From Faecalibacterium sp. An122 (GTDB taxonomy: Bacteria; Bacillota; Clostridia; Oscillospirales; Ruminococcaceae), in contig NZ_NFLL01000013.1 of assembly GCF_002160895.1 (NCBI RefSeq), forward strand, positions 1 to 64,000: a DNA stretch of 64,000 bases, written 5' to 3'. Each line of letters begins with the position of its first letter. Positions within the stretch are counted from its first letter, which is position 1. Below, one piece after another: positions 61,047-64,000 of this stretch. The notes under the pieces were generated by a model. It saw only the letters and a program-made list of their open reading frames with translations, did not search any database and was not told the origin of the DNA. The position numbers were made by a program, and so were the translations under genes.

Positions 61047-62078
61047 TTATTCTTTTTCTGCGGCGTTGTCCGACGCATGGGCGGCGGCCGCGTCATCCAG
61101 AGCGGCCTGCATGGTGCCGCACAGATCGTTCTCCACGCACTTTTTGGCCTGGCGGATGGCGTTTTTGATGCCTCTGGCCTTGGAGGAGCCGTGGGCCTTG
61201 ATGACCGGCTGACGTGCGCCCAGGAAGGGTGCGCCGCCGTACTCCTCGCTGTCCATCTGCTTTTTCAGGTTGCCCACCTGGCCGCGGACCAGCAGGTAGG
61301 CCAGCTTGCCGGCCAGGCCGGACAGGAACATCCCCTTGACCATGCCCATAATCATCTTGGCCACGCCCTCGGTGAGCTTGAGGACCACGTTGCCGGTGAA
61401 GCCGTCGCAGACCACCACGTCCACGTTGCCGGTGGGCACGTCACGGGGCTCCACGTTGCCCACAAAGCGGATGCCGGGGGTCTTTTTCAGCATCTGGTGC
61501 ACCTCACGCAGCAGCGGGGTGCCCTTGGACTCCTCGGCGCCGTTGTTGACCAGGGCCACCGAGGGGTCCTGACGGCCTTCCACCCGCTGCATATAGCAGG
61601 TGCCCATGACGGCGAAGGCGATGAGCATGTCGGCGCGGCACTCCACGTTGGCGCCGCAGTCCAGCAGCAGATAGGCTTTCTTCTGGGCGGGGATCATGGT
61701 GGCCAGGGCGGGGCGCTTGATGCCGCGCAGAGCCCGGACAATGAGGCTGGTGCCCACATGGAGGGCGCCGGTGCTGCCGGCCGAGACAAAGGCGTCGCCC
61801 TTGCCGTCCTTCAGCATATTCAGGCCCACCACGATGGAGGAATCCTTCTTCTGGCGGACCGCCCGGGCCGGCTCGTCGCACATCTCGATGTTCTCGGTGC
61901 AGTTGACCAGCTGGATGCCGTCCAGAGAGATGTTGTTTTCGGCGGCGGTCTTGCGGATCAGGGCCTCATCGCCGAGGCCGATGATCTCCACGCCGTACTC
62001 CTTGACGGCCTGGGCTGCTCCGTCCAGAGGAGCCAGAGGGGCGTTGTCGCCGCCCATCAGATCCAGAATGATTTTCAT
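61047..62078 (-). CDS. plsX: Phosphate acyltransferase PlsX
   Basis: Makes acyl-phosphate from acyl-ACP, the first step of phospholipid synthesis in most Gram-positives. The 343 residues start MKIILDLMGGDNAPLAPLDG and include DGFTGNVVLKLTEG. AAGGAAG precedes ATG 62078. acpP, which commonly stands between plsX and rnc, is absent; the two genes are directly adjacent. The 85 bp upstream to trmFO hold no clear promoter. Confidence 0.95.
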   Translation of the reverse strand: MKIILDLMGGDNAPLAPLDGAAQAVKEYGVEIIGLGDEALIRKTAAENNISLDGIQLVNCTENIEMCDEPARAVRQKKDSSIVVGLNMLKDGKGDAFVSAGSTGALHVGTSLIVRALRGIKRPALATMIPAQKKAYLLLDCGANVECRADMLIAFAVMGTCYMQRVEGRQDPSVALVNNGAEESKGTPLLREVHQMLKKTPGIRFVGNVEPRDVPTGNVDVVVCDGFTGNVVLKLTEGVAKMIMGMVKGMFLSGLAGKLAYLLVRGQVGNLKKQMDSEEYGGAPFLGARQPVIKAHGSSKARGIKNAIRQAKKCVENDLCGTMQAALDDAAAAHASDNAAEKE

Positions 62079-62163
62079 AGCGTCTTCCTTTCTGCCTGTT
62101 GCAAGGCATCGCATCCGGCAGGCCGCGCGGGGCCGCCGGACTCAGGGGCAGAGGCACAGCGGC

Positions 62164-63528
62164 TCAGCAGCCGCCGTCCAGCCAGCGCTGGAAACTGGCC
62201 ACCGCCCGTTCCGCCTGGGCCATATAGCGCAGGCGCTTGTCCCGGGGACGGTCCTCCAGCGGAGGAAGAATCCCCATATTGGCCCCCATGGGCTGGAAAT
62301 GTTTATTTTCGGTGGTGAGATACCGCATCAGGGCCCCGCACATGGTGTCGGGGGGAGGCGGCATGTAGGCCCCGCCGGTGAGGCGGGCGTAGAGGCTGCG
62401 GGCGGCCAGCAGGCCGGAGGCCGCGCTCTCCATATATCCCTCAAAGCCGGTAATCTGGCCGGCAAAGAAGACGTTGGGGTGGTCCTTCAGGTACAGTCCC
62501 TCGCTGAGCACACGGGGCGCATCCAGGAAGGTGTTCCGGTGCATGACGCCGTAGCGGACAAACTCGGCGTTTTCCAGGCCCGGAATCATGGAGAAGACCC
62601 GCTTCTGCTCCCCCCACTTGAGGTTGGTCTGGAAGCCCACGATGTTGTAGAGGGTGCGCTCCCGGTTCTCGGCCCGCAGCTGGACATTGGCCCAGGGGCG
62701 GTGGCCGGTGCGGGGGTCGGTGAGGCCCACCGGGCGCAGCGGCCCGTACCGCATGGTATCCGCCCCGCGGGCGGCCATGATCTCGATGGGCATACAGCCC
62801 TCGTAGACGGTGACGGTGTCGGCCTTTTTGCCCACCGCATCGGGGTCGGGGGCCGCCTGGGCGTTCTGGTCAAACTCGTGGAGGGGCGCCCGCTCGGCGC
62901 TCACCAGGGCGGCGTGGAAGGCCTCATATTCGGCCTTGTTGAAGGGGCAGTTGAGGTAGTCGGCCTCTCCCCGGTCGTACCGGGACGCCGCAAATACCTT
63001 GTCGTAGTCCAGGCTCTCGGCGGTGACGATGGGGGCCACCGCGTCATAGAAGTGCAGGCGGCTGTCCCCGGTCAGGCGGGCGATTTCGGCCGCCAGGGCC
63101 CCTTCGGTCAGGGGACCGGTGGCCACCAGCACCGGCTGGCTCTCGTCAATGGCGGTCACTTCCTCCCGCCGGACGGTGATATGGGGGTTTTGCTCCACCA
63201 GTTCGGTGACCCGGGCGCTGAAGGCGTCCCGGTCCACCGCCAGGGCGCCGCCCGCCGCCACCCGCACCGACTTGGCCGCCGGCAGCAGGCTGCTGCCCAT
63301 CCGGCGCATCTCCTCTTTCAGCAGGCCGGAAGCCGAATCCAGCCGCTCGGCCTTGAGGCTGTTGGAGCAGATCAGCTCGGCAAAGCCGGCGCTCTTGTGG
63401 GCGGGGGAAAAATGGGCCGGCTTCTGTTCCCAGAGGGTGACTTCCACCCCCTGGCCGGCCAGCCAGAGGGCCGCCTCGCACCCGGCGAGGCCTGCCCCCA
63501 GAATGGTTGCATGCAGTGTATCTTTCAT
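62164..63528 (-). CDS. trmFO: Folate/FAD-dependent tRNA (uracil-54-C5) methyltransferase
   Basis: Forms ribothymidine at position 54 of tRNA using methylene-tetrahydrofolate and FADH2. The 454 residues begin with the FAD-binding ILGAGLAGCEAALWLA and have CSNSLK, the family-typical YDAVAPIV and the C-terminal GFEGYMESAASGLLAA. ATG 63528 is the proper start; the frame extends 44 codons upstream into topA. It follows topA by four bases, the usual Firmicutes order. Confidence 0.96.
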   Translation of the reverse strand: MKDTLHATILGAGLAGCEAALWLAGQGVEVTLWEQKPAHFSPAHKSAGFAELICSNSLKAERLDSASGLLKEEMRRMGSSLLPAAKSVRVAAGGALAVDRDAFSARVTELVEQNPHITVRREEVTAIDESQPVLVATGPLTEGALAAEIARLTGDSRLHFYDAVAPIVTAESLDYDKVFAASRYDRGEADYLNCPFNKAEYEAFHAALVSAERAPLHEFDQNAQAAPDPDAVGKKADTVTVYEGCMPIEIMAARGADTMRYGPLRPVGLTDPRTGHRPWANVQLRAENRERTLYNIVGFQTNLKWGEQKRVFSMIPGLENAEFVRYGVMHRNTFLDAPRVLSEGLYLKDHPNVFFAGQITGFEGYMESAASGLLAARSLYARLTGGAYMPPPPDTMCGALMRYLTTENKHFQPMGANMGILPPLEDRPRDKRLRYMAQAERAVASFQRWLDGGC

Positions 63529-63532
63529 TCCT

Positions 63533-64000
63533 TTATCCGTTTCCGTTGCCTTTGGGGACCGGCATCTCAAAGCCGCAGCCTTCCTTCGCACAGTACAGCT
63601 TGGAACCGTGGCGGAACAGGGTGGCGCCGCACTTTTCGCACTTGTTGGGCACCGGTACATCCCAGGTCATAAAATCGCAGTCGGGGTAGCGCTCGCAGCC
63701 GTAATAAATCCGGCCCTTGGCGCTCTTGCGCTCCAGCATGCGGCCCTGGCCGCACTTGGGGCAGATGCCGCCGGTGTCCTTCACCAGCCGCTTGGTGCCC
63801 CGGCAGTCGGGGAACCCGCTGCAGGCCAAAAACTTGCCGTACTTGCCCACCTTGATGACCATGGGCTTGCCGCACAGGGGGCACACCTCGCTGGAGGGCT
63901 CGTCGGGGACCTTGATCTTCTTGCCCTCCATGTTCTTTTCGGCGGCCTGGAGGCTGGCGTCAAAGCTCTTGTAGAACTCATCCACCGTCTGGCGCCAATC
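63533..64000 (-). CDS. topA: DNA topoisomerase I, C-terminal zinc-finger region (partial)
   Basis: The last 155 codons of topA; the 5' part lies beyond the window. Three tetracysteine zinc ribbons are visible: CPLCGKP...CSGFPDC, CPKCGQG...CERYPDC and CEKCGAT...CAKEGC. These bind single-stranded DNA behind the catalytic core. The protein is read from DWRQTVDEFYK at the window edge, so there is no internal start here. It is the first visible gene of the topA-trmFO pair. Confidence 0.95.
   Translation of the reverse strand, partial: DWRQTVDEFYKSFDASLQAAEKNMEGKKIKVPDEPSSEVCPLCGKPMVIKVGKYGKFLACSGFPDCRGTKRLVKDTGGICPKCGQGRMLERKSAKGRIYYGCERYPDCDFMTWDVPVPNKCEKCGATLFRHGSKLYCAKEGCGFEMPVPKGNGNG

Overview
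The window is high-GC Gram-positive chromosome in the style of the Oscillospiraceae/Ruminococcaceae (Faecalibacterium, Gemmiger, Subdoligranulum). The evidence is G+C-rich codon use with strong AGGAGG ribosome sites, CIRCE and T-box regulation, YqeK/YqeG/CD1247-type Firmicutes genes, a PASTA-domain class B penicillin-binding protein, and a clostridial zinc-ribbon/DUF5685/J-protein cluster. The species call is inference. No tRNA, rRNA or CRISPR array was seen.

Layout. 1-156: edge of an IS3-family (IS150-like) element. 200-1650: a small heat-shock gene with a CIRCE-like operator and a possible RNA thermometer, then a BlaI/MecI-type repressor with TACA-NN-TGTA operators. 1651-3918: serC-serA. 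4000-17179 (minus): a division and cell-wall cluster in the order mraZ, rsmH, ftsL, PBP, murF, a mraY-like gene, ftsW, murG, ftsQ, with murE at the far end and murC, murD and ftsZ absent. 17426-18453: a coiled-coil gene and rsmD. 18679-21087: a family 2 glycoside hydrolase that appears to have lost both catalytic glutamates. 21303-23429: zinc-ribbon, DUF5685 and J-domain genes. 23593-26408: trkA-trkH potassium uptake. 26520-31344 (minus): cysteine desulfurase, thiI, cinA and a degenerate cinA paralogue. 31525-32967: an SGNH hydrolase and ridA.

33340-39734 (minus): ilvA, and the leucine operon leuA-leuC-leuD-leuB behind a leucine T-box. 39746-40683: a 938-bp intergenic element with 47-bp inverted ends, two kinds of internal tandem repeat and no transposase. 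40817-44791: an ABC transporter of the MacB/FtsX type with a long extracellular coiled coil. 44886-45012: a possible small RNA. 45243-48614: small conserved genes, efp, a TIM-barrel protein, yqeG and rpsU. 48777-64000 (minus): leuS, rsfS, an LCP ligase, yqeK, nadD, yhbY, rdgB, ftsY, smc, rnc, plsX, trmFO and the 3' end of topA.

Most genes are housekeeping. The points that stand out are three proteins that keep a family fold but have lost its catalytic residues (MraY-like, GH2 and the CinA paralogue), the heat-shock leader, the repressor operators in front of serC, the inverted-repeat element beside leuA, and the candidate small RNA.
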